From Larus michahellis (Eukaryota; Chordata; Aves; Charadriiformes; Laridae), in contig NC_133896.1 of NCBI RefSeq assembly GCF_964199755.1, positions 91,992,215 through 92,056,214 on the forward strand: a DNA stretch of 64,000 nucleotides, read 5' to 3'. Below, in pieces: positions 36,561 through 46,150 of the stretch. The position numbers were made by a program, and so were the translations under genes. A model generated the notes under the pieces. The model did no database searches. It was given only the letters and a program-made list of their open reading frames with translations, and was not told the DNA's origin. Within the stretch, counting starts at the first letter, position 1, and the number at the start of each line of letters is the position of its first letter.

Positions 36561-36867
36561 ACCTGTCTACAACCTCATTTTCCCTGAAACTGGAGAAGAA
36601 GCATTTCTAAAAACGGATGCATCTTGCATCTAATGCAGCATCCCAGCAAAGAGCTGAGGCTACTGATGTGGCCCTCCCAAGATGAAGACATGTTGTTCTG
36701 TGAGTCCACCTCTGATCGGTCACTCAGCTCCTCCACCAAGGGCAGCCCTACCCCTCCCATACTGATTGATGTCTCTGGTAACATTTGGGCAGGGCTGGCT
36801 CTCCTGAGCAGAATGTGTCAAGAGACAGGAGGCAAAGGAGTGCAGGTGGGTGACACAAGGGTTCCTT

Positions 36868-39800
36868 CTATTCTGAAGCCCTTAGAAGTTGCTCAGACTT
36901 TGGTTTAGCTGAAAAGGAGAGAGGAAAAAAAAAAAAAAGAAGTAGTAGGATTCAGGAAGACCAAAGCAGTGCAAAACATCCCCTCATGCTGCCTTCCACC
37001 GGAAATGAGTCTTCAGCTCATCTGCTCCCCACCTCCCCCTCCAGGATCCTGGGACATCCTGACTTCCATCTCTCCCGAGTGGAGATGCAGGGGAGAGGAA
37101 GATGCCCTTTGCTCCATCTCACCCACAAGGAAAGTGTCTCAGCATTTTAAACTCCTACCTGCTCTTCTCCTGAGCACATTGAAGAGGACAACGATGAAAA
37201 TGACGGTAGCAATGAAACCCCCCACCAGTCCTTCCAATCCCGTTTGCTCTGCAGAGGAAGAGGAGGATCAGTGACATTAAGTTGGCTGGAGCAGCTGAAC
37301 AGCCAGAAAGTTGTCACAGTTAAACGAGCTCCCACAGCCACTGACCGTGTGCGTACCCTTGCCAGATACACAGCTCTGACACAAAACACGTGAGCTAAAG
37401 CCACAGGGACCCAGGGCCAGTTATACTGGCTGGATTTAGGTGTCGTAACTTGTTAAACTGCAGTATTGCTTGCTTTTCCCTGCTGGGTCAGGAGGAGACA
37501 CAGGAGCAATCTCCCATCAGCAGGGAGAACAAGAACCCCAACAGCTCCAACGGCAGAAGGATTTTTTGCTGTAGTTCTCAAGCAGTATCGGTCTCCAGCT
37601 GAACATCAAGTCCAGTTGGGCATCTAACTCCTTGGGGCATGGCTGTTTTCTTGTGCCTGTCCACCAGGGTCCAGCCCATGTGCTACAAACTTTTGCTCTG
37701 TTGCTCCACTTTCGGTTATAAAATCTCTTTTCCCCTGAAGGAAATGAGATACTTGCTCCCCAAAAGCTTCAAGGAGTGAAATAAAAGCTGAGGAAGTGAA
37801 AGGGAAAGGGAAGAGGAGGATAGAGAGGATGGGTATGAGAGGACACCAGAAGGAAAGCATGGAGGAACAGGCATACGTGGTGTGACTCAGAGTTTTTGAT
37901 CCCTGTGGTGGGTAGATGAGGTGGGAGGAGGTCTGAGCAGGATGAAGAACTCACGTCTCTGCCCCTGACACCTACCTGAACCTGGTGCCTTAAGATGGGC
38001 GCTCACAGAGATGGGCTCTGACAGGGTTACGTGTGAAACATGGCAGCTGTAGGTGGCTGGTGCCCGCGTCGTGGCTGAGCTGATGCTGAGGTAGGAGGTG
38101 ATGCTATAGGTGCCATCTCGGCTTTGACGGTGGCTGGAGAAACGTGCATTTGAGAGAGGGATTTCCATGTCATCTTGAGGAGTCTTCTGTGTCCAGCTCA
38201 CTGAGACGTCCAGGGGGTAATAGCCAGCAATGCTGCAGGTGAGAGTAGTCGTCACACCTCTCTCGAATGACACCACTGATGGAACGACACGAACTCTTGG
38301 AGGCGCTGGAGGAGGTAAAGAGGGAATTGACTTATTGTTAGCGGGGTACAAATGTCCCCATCCACAAGGGAGAGAAGTTGAGCTGCCTGTGAAAATAAGT
38401 GTTGGGAGCGATGGGGTAAGGGTGCAGGGCAAAGTTTTAGTGCCTGGGACCCCTGTTGCCCCCGGGCATTTCCCTTCCTCACCAACCACATGCAGCTGGA
38501 TGATGTGCTGAGTCTGGTGCAGTGGGGTGGACACCAAACAGATGTATGTCCCTTCGTCTCCCACGCTCACTCCTTCCAGGCTGAGTGATGCATCTCCACT
38601 CCCCAACAGCTCCGCCACATCCACGTGGACTTTTGGCTGCGCTTCTGGGCCTGTGCTCCCCACCTGGTACCGGAAAAGGCTGCGGCCGCTGCCTTGGTAC
38701 TGCCTCTTCCACTCCAGGGAGGAGAGCGAGGAGCTGGGAGCCAACGCAAAATGGCAGTCGAGGGTGACTGAGCTGCCAAGATGTGTGCGCAGGGAAGTGT
38801 TGCGTGATGAGGATTGAAATTCAACTAGAAACAGAAAGAAGGGCACAGGGAAGCAGAGAGTTAAACAGATGTGGTTAAAGAAGGGACTCTCAGGTGGGAA
38901 GGGCTGGTGGAAGGTATGGCAGTGAACTCCTCACCCGGAGGAGGAGGAGGAGGAGGCACAGGCACCCTATGTGATGCCCCAGGGGCCATGTGGACCGAAG
39001 AGCTGGAGGAAGCCAGCCCTGTGGGGTTAGCAGGGCAGGGAGACAGGTGGACACCAAGTGCACATCATGGTCTTGAAGGTGTTTGTCATCCTCAGGGTCT
39101 GGCACATGGGGAACCTTGAGAAGAGGCACGGGACGGGCAATATGTCTGACCCCTTTTTCCCTAAGCACCAACTCCTGGCAGCCCTCAGGTCCTGGTGAGA
39201 GGAGGGGCATGGGACTGTTGGGGAGGCAGACTCCCCTCCCCTCATGTCTCTTGGTGCTGCGAGGTCACCCTGGGACACCTGGTCACCTGTGGTCAGCAGC
39301 GTCCCCTCCTTGCTCATAGGAATCCTCAGCTTTGGGTGCAGTGTTGCTTCGTGCTCCTGCTTCTCCTCCTGGCTGCCGCAGTGGGGTCCTCTGAGCACCA
39401 GGACAATACTGATCCCACTGGAGAGCTGCAGGTTGGCCACGAACCAGGAGGTACGGCAGGGCCCCTTGCCAGCCCACTGGGAGCTGTACGGGGAGATCTC
39501 ACAGGTCACCTCCTCCCCTTCACAGTCTGCGTGCAGCAGGGACTCTGCATGTGGGATGGGTACCAACTCGTCTGTGAGAAGAGAGGAAGAGGTTTAACGG
39601 TCTGAATGCAAAGGGGGAAAGAAAGTGCAAGCTGATGAAGCACATTATTTTGGAGGAGCATCATGCGCTGTTGGGGTCAGTCAGAGCCGAGAAATGCCAG
39701 GCTAGGCTTAACGGATCAAGGCCTTCAAAGAATATGGGAGGTTTGTCGTGACTTGTCTTACATCCCTCGGTTGGTTGTATTTTAACCTGCCAGATTGCAC

Positions 39801-41458
39801 AGAGTTCACTCTGGGCGAAAGAAGCTGTTAGGAAAGGCGAATAAACAGAACAGATTCCCAGGTAAGGAAAGAAAGGGTGGCAAGAAGGCAGGAGTGGCTG
39901 GATATACTGGATGCACACTGTATCTGTGCCTTTGGTCATAGCATGGGCTTAAGAGTAGGCATAAGCATCCCAGTGACCCACACACTTTCCATGGACATCA
40001 CTGGAAGCTAACTCAGTGTCTGCAATGCCTGACAGTATCCTGCCTGTAGTGTGCTTGAACTCAGGCATGCCCAATCCATCCACACCTCTTGAAGGAGAGT
40101 TTGCACCCAGGCTAATGGATCCTGATGGGTCTTCATCTTCTTCTCTGAAAACATCTCAGAGCCTTGAATAAGCTTGTACTGAAGCACATGCTCGCAGATA
40201 AGCACTGTGGGCAGCAACCAAGACCACGGCGAAGTACAGGCTCAGACCTTTGCTTGACTGTGGTTGCAAAGTCACATGTGAAGCAAGGGCTACAGAGGCT
40301 GGACTGCAGGTTGGCACCCATGCGTGAAGCAAGGAAAGCCAAGTCGCACACAGGCAGCCTTCTGAGCAGGAGAGCTCTGCTTTAGGCCCGCTGACCATGA
40401 TGCTTCCTGCTAACAAAAAGCACCTGCTTGACTAAAGATGCGAACGCTCTTTATGGGTCCAAAAATACTGCACAGTGGCATAATTCCTGAGTTGCTTTTG
40501 ACAAAGTATTTCCCAAGAGACAGGCAATCTAGAATAGCCCCAGGAGGAGAGACGTGCCTCAACAGATGTCTCAACATCTTCCACAAAGTTCCTTTCTTAA
40601 AAGTCCCAATTGCTGAATTCAGGAAATCACGTGTGAAACTTTAGTGCCCATCCACAAACTGTCGAAACTCAGCTAGAGACAAATCTTTAGGAAGCCTAGT
40701 GCAGACAAGTGGCCAAAGCCCCCGGCGGCAGCTCTCCCACCCCGGCTTTCCCACTCACCGGAGACTTCAAAGATAATGGGAGAAGAAGAGTCAGGATTTT
40801 CCTGGGGGACTTTGTACTCAGTTACATCATCCAAGTTCCCCTCGTCTCTGACGCTGATCCCCCTCAGCAGGAGGGTAGCCGGATGCTGGGAGGACGAGCC
40901 ACCCGAGGCGCGCAGCAAGCCTCTTGCCTCTGCCCCCACGTAGGAGCAGCCCAGGGCGACGTCCACCCTGCGGAGCGGAGGCGCTGCTGTGGGACTTTCC
41001 GCCGGCCCTTTAGGGAGGGAAAAGAAGCGGTTGAACGCGTGAACCCCACCGCAAAAAAAAAGGGGAGCGTATGAGCTTCTCTTGGGACGGGGGATAAATA
41101 GTGGGGAGGCAGGGGGCTGGCTGCCACTTTGGGGTTGTTCTCCTGGCGTTGTCCCCTGCTGGCAGCCGACCCCTCTAGCCCTGCGCCACCCGCCTCTGCC
41201 AACACCATTCCCACTTAGGAAGACCCTTTAGGAAGGCTCTAGTTTCCCCTGGGAGACCTTCAATGAGGGGGCGGGGGGGTGCGAGGGCAGAAGCCCCGGT
41301 CCTCTTCCCCGTCCCCGTCCCGATTCCGGTCCCGGTCCCCCCGCCCGGCGTCCCCGCTGCTCACCCGCCGCCGGGGCCAGCGGGGCCCCGCACAGCACCA
41401 GGGCCCCGCACAGCACCAGCCCCCCGGCCATCCCGCCCCGCAGGAATCCTCCTTCCAT
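36868..41458 (-). CDS. TAPBPL: TAPBPL (TAPBPR), tapasin-related MHC class I peptide editor
   Basis: TAPBPR binds MHC class I in the ER and Golgi and edits its peptide cargo. Seven coding exons on the minus strand: 41458-41365 (signal peptide, MEGGFLRGGMAGGLVLCGAL), 41007-40759, 39571-39287, 38824-38483, 38305-37976, 37248-37159 and 36908-36868 (TAG). Every intron is phase 1 and the total is 476 aa (human 468). Exons 2-3 form the N-terminal domain, with ESLLHADCEGEEVTCEIS matching human. Exon 4 is an IgV domain (cysteines in TLDCHF and TYICLV). Exon 5 is an IgC1 domain (TLTCSIAGYYPLDVSVSW and YSCHVSHV). Exon 6 is the membrane span (GLVGGFIATVIFIVVLF), without the lysine of tapasin. Exon 7 is a short tail, AKPKSEQLLRASE, preceded by a long polypyrimidine tract. 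The last exon is inferred from splice signals and phase and is the least certain. Confidence 0.93.
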
Positions 41459-41518
41459 CCGAGCCCCGCAACCCTCCTGCACGGGATCCAAAAGCGGGAC
41501 CGGCCGCGGCGGACGCGC

Positions 41519-41534
41519 TTCGTTTCACTTTCGC
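41519..41534 (-). promoter_or_regulatory. ISRE/IRF element upstream of TAPBPL
   Basis: On the minus strand the sequence reads GCGAAAGTGAAACGAA, matching the interferon-stimulated response element pattern GAAANNGAAAC. It lies about 60 bp upstream of the TAPBPL start codon, inside a CpG-rich promoter. TAPBPL is known to be interferon-gamma inducible in mammals, so an IRF-controlled promoter fits. Confidence 0.8.
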
Positions 41535-41559
41535 TCTGGCAAAACAGAAAGGGAAAAAA

Positions 41560-44234
41560 AAGAAGAAAAAAAAAAAAAACCAGACCTCAAACCCAACCCT
41601 TAAACCCGTTAACTCTTGCTTTACCGAACGCGGGAGACTGGAGGCAGCAGGGGAGCGGGGTTCGATCAGCCGGGATCGAGGGGCATCCCCCAGCCTGCGG
41701 CGGGGGCGCTTTTGCCGGGTCCCTCTTTTAAGCCAATATTGTATCGGCCTTCCCTACCGCGGTTCTGCCCGCGAACTCATCTCCTCCGGACCCGCTGAGC
41801 AGCCTCTGAAAGCAGCCACATCTCTGTCCTGTTGCTTTTTAGAAGACTTTAGCTTTGTGAGAGTCTTGGAGGTTGAAGCTGGGTTGTTCTTTTGTTTGTG
41901 TTGTGCTGTTTTGTTTTGTTTTCCCCCTTGCTAAACCCTTCTTCAACTGCAAAGAAGCCGGTTTGCTCTGCAGCGGCGTGAGCCAGCCCTCCGAGCCCAG
42001 CAGACTGTGGTGCCACCACCAGACCTCACGTCAGCCCTGGCTTCATGGGAAAAAACATCACAGGATAAAACAAAGATGCAAGAGAAGAAATGGATGAGCT
42101 CTGATGGTATTTTAACTACTGCCTTTCCCCCCCTGTCATTCAGACACATGGAGAGAAAATGTCTGCTTCTCTGCTGGTGTGTTCCTCTCTTCACAGTCTT
42201 GCCAGCCCTGCAGTAACACAACTCACCCTTGCTGTGGCCTGCTACAATCATGTGTACACACCTGCGGGAAACCACCATCACCCCCAGCCTCGACTCTTCC
42301 AGTACAACTTCCTGACACCCAGCCCAAGGAGCACCTTGCGCTGGCCAGATACAGCCTTACCCCTTGCATCCCAGTCCCGTCCTCACTCGCCACTTCGATC
42401 CTTCTTGGAAAAGCCTCGCGAGGAATATTAATTCTTCCTGCTGAAGTTCTGCTTAGGAGCCCTGAGCTGTCAGACATGGCCTGCTGTTCTGACCAGCTCT
42501 CCCACTGCCTCACCGGGGTAATATCACACACCCATCGGCACACCCTGTCAGTCTGCTTCGATCTGAGATGCACTCACCTCTGCTCCCCTGGCCCTACACG
42601 TTATTATCTGGCATTATCTGTGCTCTTAGAGGGCACCCACGTATTCCCGTCGGCCCATGAAGCAAAGCACAAGTGTTCCCGCAGCTCCTTCACCCCAGGC
42701 AAATGCAGCAGCGGTGGCTGCTCCTTTCTCTGGTTTGTTTCTCTACCCGCTCCAGTGGGGCCAAAACTGCATTTCCACAGATTTGCCCATAGGCTGTTTG
42801 TGCAGAGGAGCTGGGGGAGGTCTGCAGCCTGTGCTGTGAAACGGGTTGTGGGTCATTGCCTGGAGAGAGGCTCAAACACAGCACTTGTGACAGACTGTTT
42901 TGCAGAGCAGTCGGCCCTTCTCTGCAATCGAATCCTTCCAGCTGTCTGCTTAGAGCTGGGGCTTCTCTCTCATTCTCCAGAGCTGCAATCCATTGCACAC
43001 TGGATCAGCCTGCCTAAAACAAACAGCTCTGGTAAAAAAGTTGGGCAACTTCCTAAGCTGTCTAGTAAATATAATTTTACTGTGAAGGTATCATGTTCAA
43101 GAGAGCCATTCAGTGACGCTGCAGCTGCTGGGAGAGGGCTGTGTATCTGTTTCATAAGCAGGGAGACGAAAACAAGTTAAATAACTATGTGATGACAGAT
43201 AAGGAGGTATCGATGGGCAGAGGCCTAGACCACAAGGGGGAAGAATATACTAATCATGATGAGAGAAGCAGCAGCAGACAATACTGGTAGCCAAAGGGCT
43301 ATGTAGTTCAGCTAAGGGAAGCAGGTGAGGCCAGGGAGGCAGACACCTGTCTGGTACAGGGAATCTCAGGTGATGCTGTGGAATCAGAGGAGTGACGGTG
43401 GCAGGAGACCTCCAGAGGTCTCTGATCCAGCCTCTGGCTCAGTCAGGTCACTGTGATTTTGTCCAACCAAGTCTGGAAACCCTCCAAGGGTGGAGATACT
43501 GCCTCTTTGCTGGGTACCCGTTCCAGTACTGCGTTACCTTTCTAGTAAAAGAATAATTCCTGAAATTCAGCCTGATGCTCTCAAGCTTCAACTTGTTGCC
43601 ATTGCACCTTGTTATATCGCCTGCTACTATCGAGGAGACTTTGTCTCCATTATTTTTGTAACTACCTTCCAGATATTTGTAGGAAATAAATATGAAAAAC
43701 TAATACTGGGTGTAAACTAGCTATCATGCAAGTAGCAGAAAATATGGTAGAGTGACATTCATCCCCGGTATTAAAATATTGTGCTGTTCGGGATCGTTAG
43801 AAAGGAAGGTAAGTGTCGTGCATTAGCATTCCGTGAATGATGCCATAGGTTGTCTAGGTGAAACTCAGAAAGTTAAAAGAGGCTTTTCACTGGTGCAGCT
43901 CAGAGTCAGCTGTGAACCGCTCAAGTTCATAAGTGGATATGTAGGGAGAGAGCTAATATTAAAAGAGAGAAATCCCAGTAAGAACTATGCTGCCATGGCA
44001 AAACTAACTTCAGAGTTATGGACCAGAGAATAATCTCTGATGACCATAATGGGCCTTAGGCCTATAATTCTCAATATGACAGATGACAAATTCCTGCACA
44101 AAACCCTCACTGAACCTACAAAAGATTTGTTAGTTGTAAATAGCAATTCAGTCATAGAGCAGGTGGTCATCAAAAATAAAATTGGAGCGTGGGATCATAA
44201 TTTCCTTACATATAAATTAAGTAGGAAGCTAAAT
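41560..44234. other. Interval right of TAPBPL, no gene assigned
   Basis: After the TAPBPL CpG island (to about 41800) I see no recognisable exon. A long plus-strand open frame covers 42179-43180, but its first ATG is at 42476, it looks unlike any family I know, and it has no supporting splice or promoter signal. A diverged CR1 piece lies at 43385-43640. An adenine-rich run, AAAAAAAGAAG then a poly(A), is at 41553-41579. Confidence 0.5.
43385..43640 (-). mobile_element. Diverged CR1 LINE fragment
   Basis: In antisense this aligns by eye with the 3' part of the intact CR1 at 44.2-46 kb. AACCCTCCAAGGGTGGAGAT, GGGTACCCGTTCCAGTACTG and GCTTCAACTTGTTGCC correspond to the element's 'AACACCTCCAGAGATGGTGA', 'GGGCAACCTATTCCAATG' and 'TAACTTGAACCCG' parts. 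It is much more diverged than that copy, hence older. Confidence 0.6.
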
Positions 44235-46045
44235 ATAGAATCATAGAATCATAGAATTGTTGAGGTTGGAAGGGACCTTTAAGATCATCGAGTCCAACCT
44301 TTAGCCTACCCTGACAAGAGCCACTTCTAAACCATGTCCCTCAGTGCCCCATCTACTCTTTTTTTAAACACCTCCAGAGATGGTGAATCCACCACCTCCC
44401 TGGGCAACCTATTCCAATGTTTAATAACCCTTTCAGTGAAAAAATGTCTCCTAATATCTAATCTAAACCTCCCCTGACGTAACTTGAACCCGTTTCCCCT
44501 CGTCCTATCACTTGTCACCAGGGAGAAGAGGTCAGCCCCCATCTCTCTACAACCTCCTTTCAGGTAGTTGTAGAGGGTGATAAGGTCTCCCCTCAGCCTC
44601 CTCTTCTCCAGGCTAAACAACCCCAGCTCCCTCAGTCGTTCCTCATAAGGTTTGTCCTCCAGGCCCCTCACCAGCTTTGTAGCCCTTCTCTGGACACGCT
44701 CCAACACCTCAATGTCCCTCTTGTAGCGAGGGGCCCAAAACTGAACGCAGTACTCGAGGTGGGGCCTCACCAGTGCCGAGTACAGGGGGATGATCACTTC
44801 CCTAGTCCGGCTCACCACACTATTCCTGATACAGGCTAGGATGCTGTTCGCCTTCTTGGCCACCTGGGCACACTGCTGGCTCATATTCAGCCGGCTGTCA
44901 ACCAACACCCCCAGGTCCTTTTCTGCCGGGCTGCTTTCAAGCCACTCTGCCCCAATCCTGTAGCGCTGCATGGGGTTGTTGTGTCCCAAGTGCAGGACCC
45001 GGCATTTGGCCTTGTTGAACCTCATACCATTGGTCTCAGCCCATCGGTCCAGCCTGTCCAGATCCCTCTGCAGAGCCAACCTACCCTCAAGCAGATCAAC
45101 ACGCCCGCCCAGTTTAGTGTCATCTGCGAACTTACTGAGGGTGCATTCAATCCCTTCATCCAGATCATTGATAAAGATATTAAAGAGAACCGGCCCCAGC
45201 ACCGAACCCTGGGGGACACCACTTGTGACTGGACACCAACTGGATTTAACTCCATTTACCACCACTCTCTGGGCACGGCCATCCAGCCAGTTTTTTACCC
45301 AGCGAAGAGTGCACCTGTCCAGGCCATGAGCAGCCAGTTTCTCCAGGAGAATGCTGTGGGAAACAGTGTCAAAAGCTTTGCAAAAATCCAAGTAGATAAC
45401 ATCCACAGCTTTTCCCTCATCCACTAAGTGGGTCACCTTATCATAGAAGGATATTAGGTTTGATAGGCATGACCTGCCCTTCACAAACCCATGCTGACTG
45501 GGCCTGATCACCCTGTTCTCCTGCATGTGCCGTGTAATGGCACTGAGGAGGATCTGTTCCATGACCTTCCCAGGCACCGAGGTCAGACTGACTGGCCTGT
45601 AGTTCCCCGGATCCTCCTTCCGGCCCTTCTTGTGGATGGGTGTCACATTTGCTAACCTCCAGTCAGCTGGGACCTCCCCGGTTGTCCAGGACTGCTCATA
45701 AATGATACCAAGTGGCCTGGCGAGCACCTCCGCCAGCTCTTTCAATACCCTTGGGTGGATCCCATCCGGCCCCATAGATTTGTGCACCTCCAGGTGCTGA
45801 AGCAGGTCCCTCACCATTTCCCTTTGGATTAGAGGGGCTTCATTCTGCTCCCCATCCCTGTCTTCTAGTTCAGGGGTCTGGGTGCTCAGGGAACAACTGG
45901 TCCTACTGCTGAAGACTGAGGCAAAGACTTCATTAAGTACCTCAGCCTTTTCCTCATCCTTGGTCACTATGTTGCCAGCCCCATCTACTAGAGGACAGAG
46001 ATAATCCTTAGTCCTCTTCCTATTGCTAATATATTTATGGGCCTA
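44235..46045 (-). mobile_element. CR1 LINE, 5'-truncated, with long open ORF2 reverse transcriptase
   Basis: This is a chicken-repeat-1 non-LTR retrotransposon. Its 3' end at 44235-44262 carries the diagnostic ATTCTATG repeats (three units in antisense). On the minus strand one frame stays open from near the 5' junction to the stop at 44327 (546 codons from 45967, plus about 20 more upstream). It contains the RT motifs [61 protein letters not shown] and the catalytic FADD, then the CR1 carboxyl-terminal region ending [12 protein letters not shown]. The endonuclease domain and 5' UTR are missing, so it cannot move by itself. The open frame suggests recent insertion. Confidence 0.95.
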
Positions 46046-46063
46046 AATATGAATAGGCCCATA
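46036..46063. repeat. Inverted repeat at the CR1 5' junction
   Basis: TATGGGCCTA (46036-46045) and TAGGCCCATA (46054-46063) are perfect reverse complements with an 8-nt spacer, located exactly where CR1 homology ends. Confidence 0.8.
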
Positions 46064-46076
46064 CTGTACATGCGGT

Positions 46077-46097
46077 TTGTTTTTTGTTTTTTGTTTT

Positions 46098-46128
<31 letters not shown>

Positions 46129-46150
46129 GTTTTGTTTTTTTTTCAAAAGA
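46077..46150 (+). repeat. T/G low-complexity tract
   Basis: Runs of T interrupted by single G (GTTTTTTGTTTTTTG and TTTGTTTGTTTG types) occur just beyond the CR1 5' end. Confidence 0.9.
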
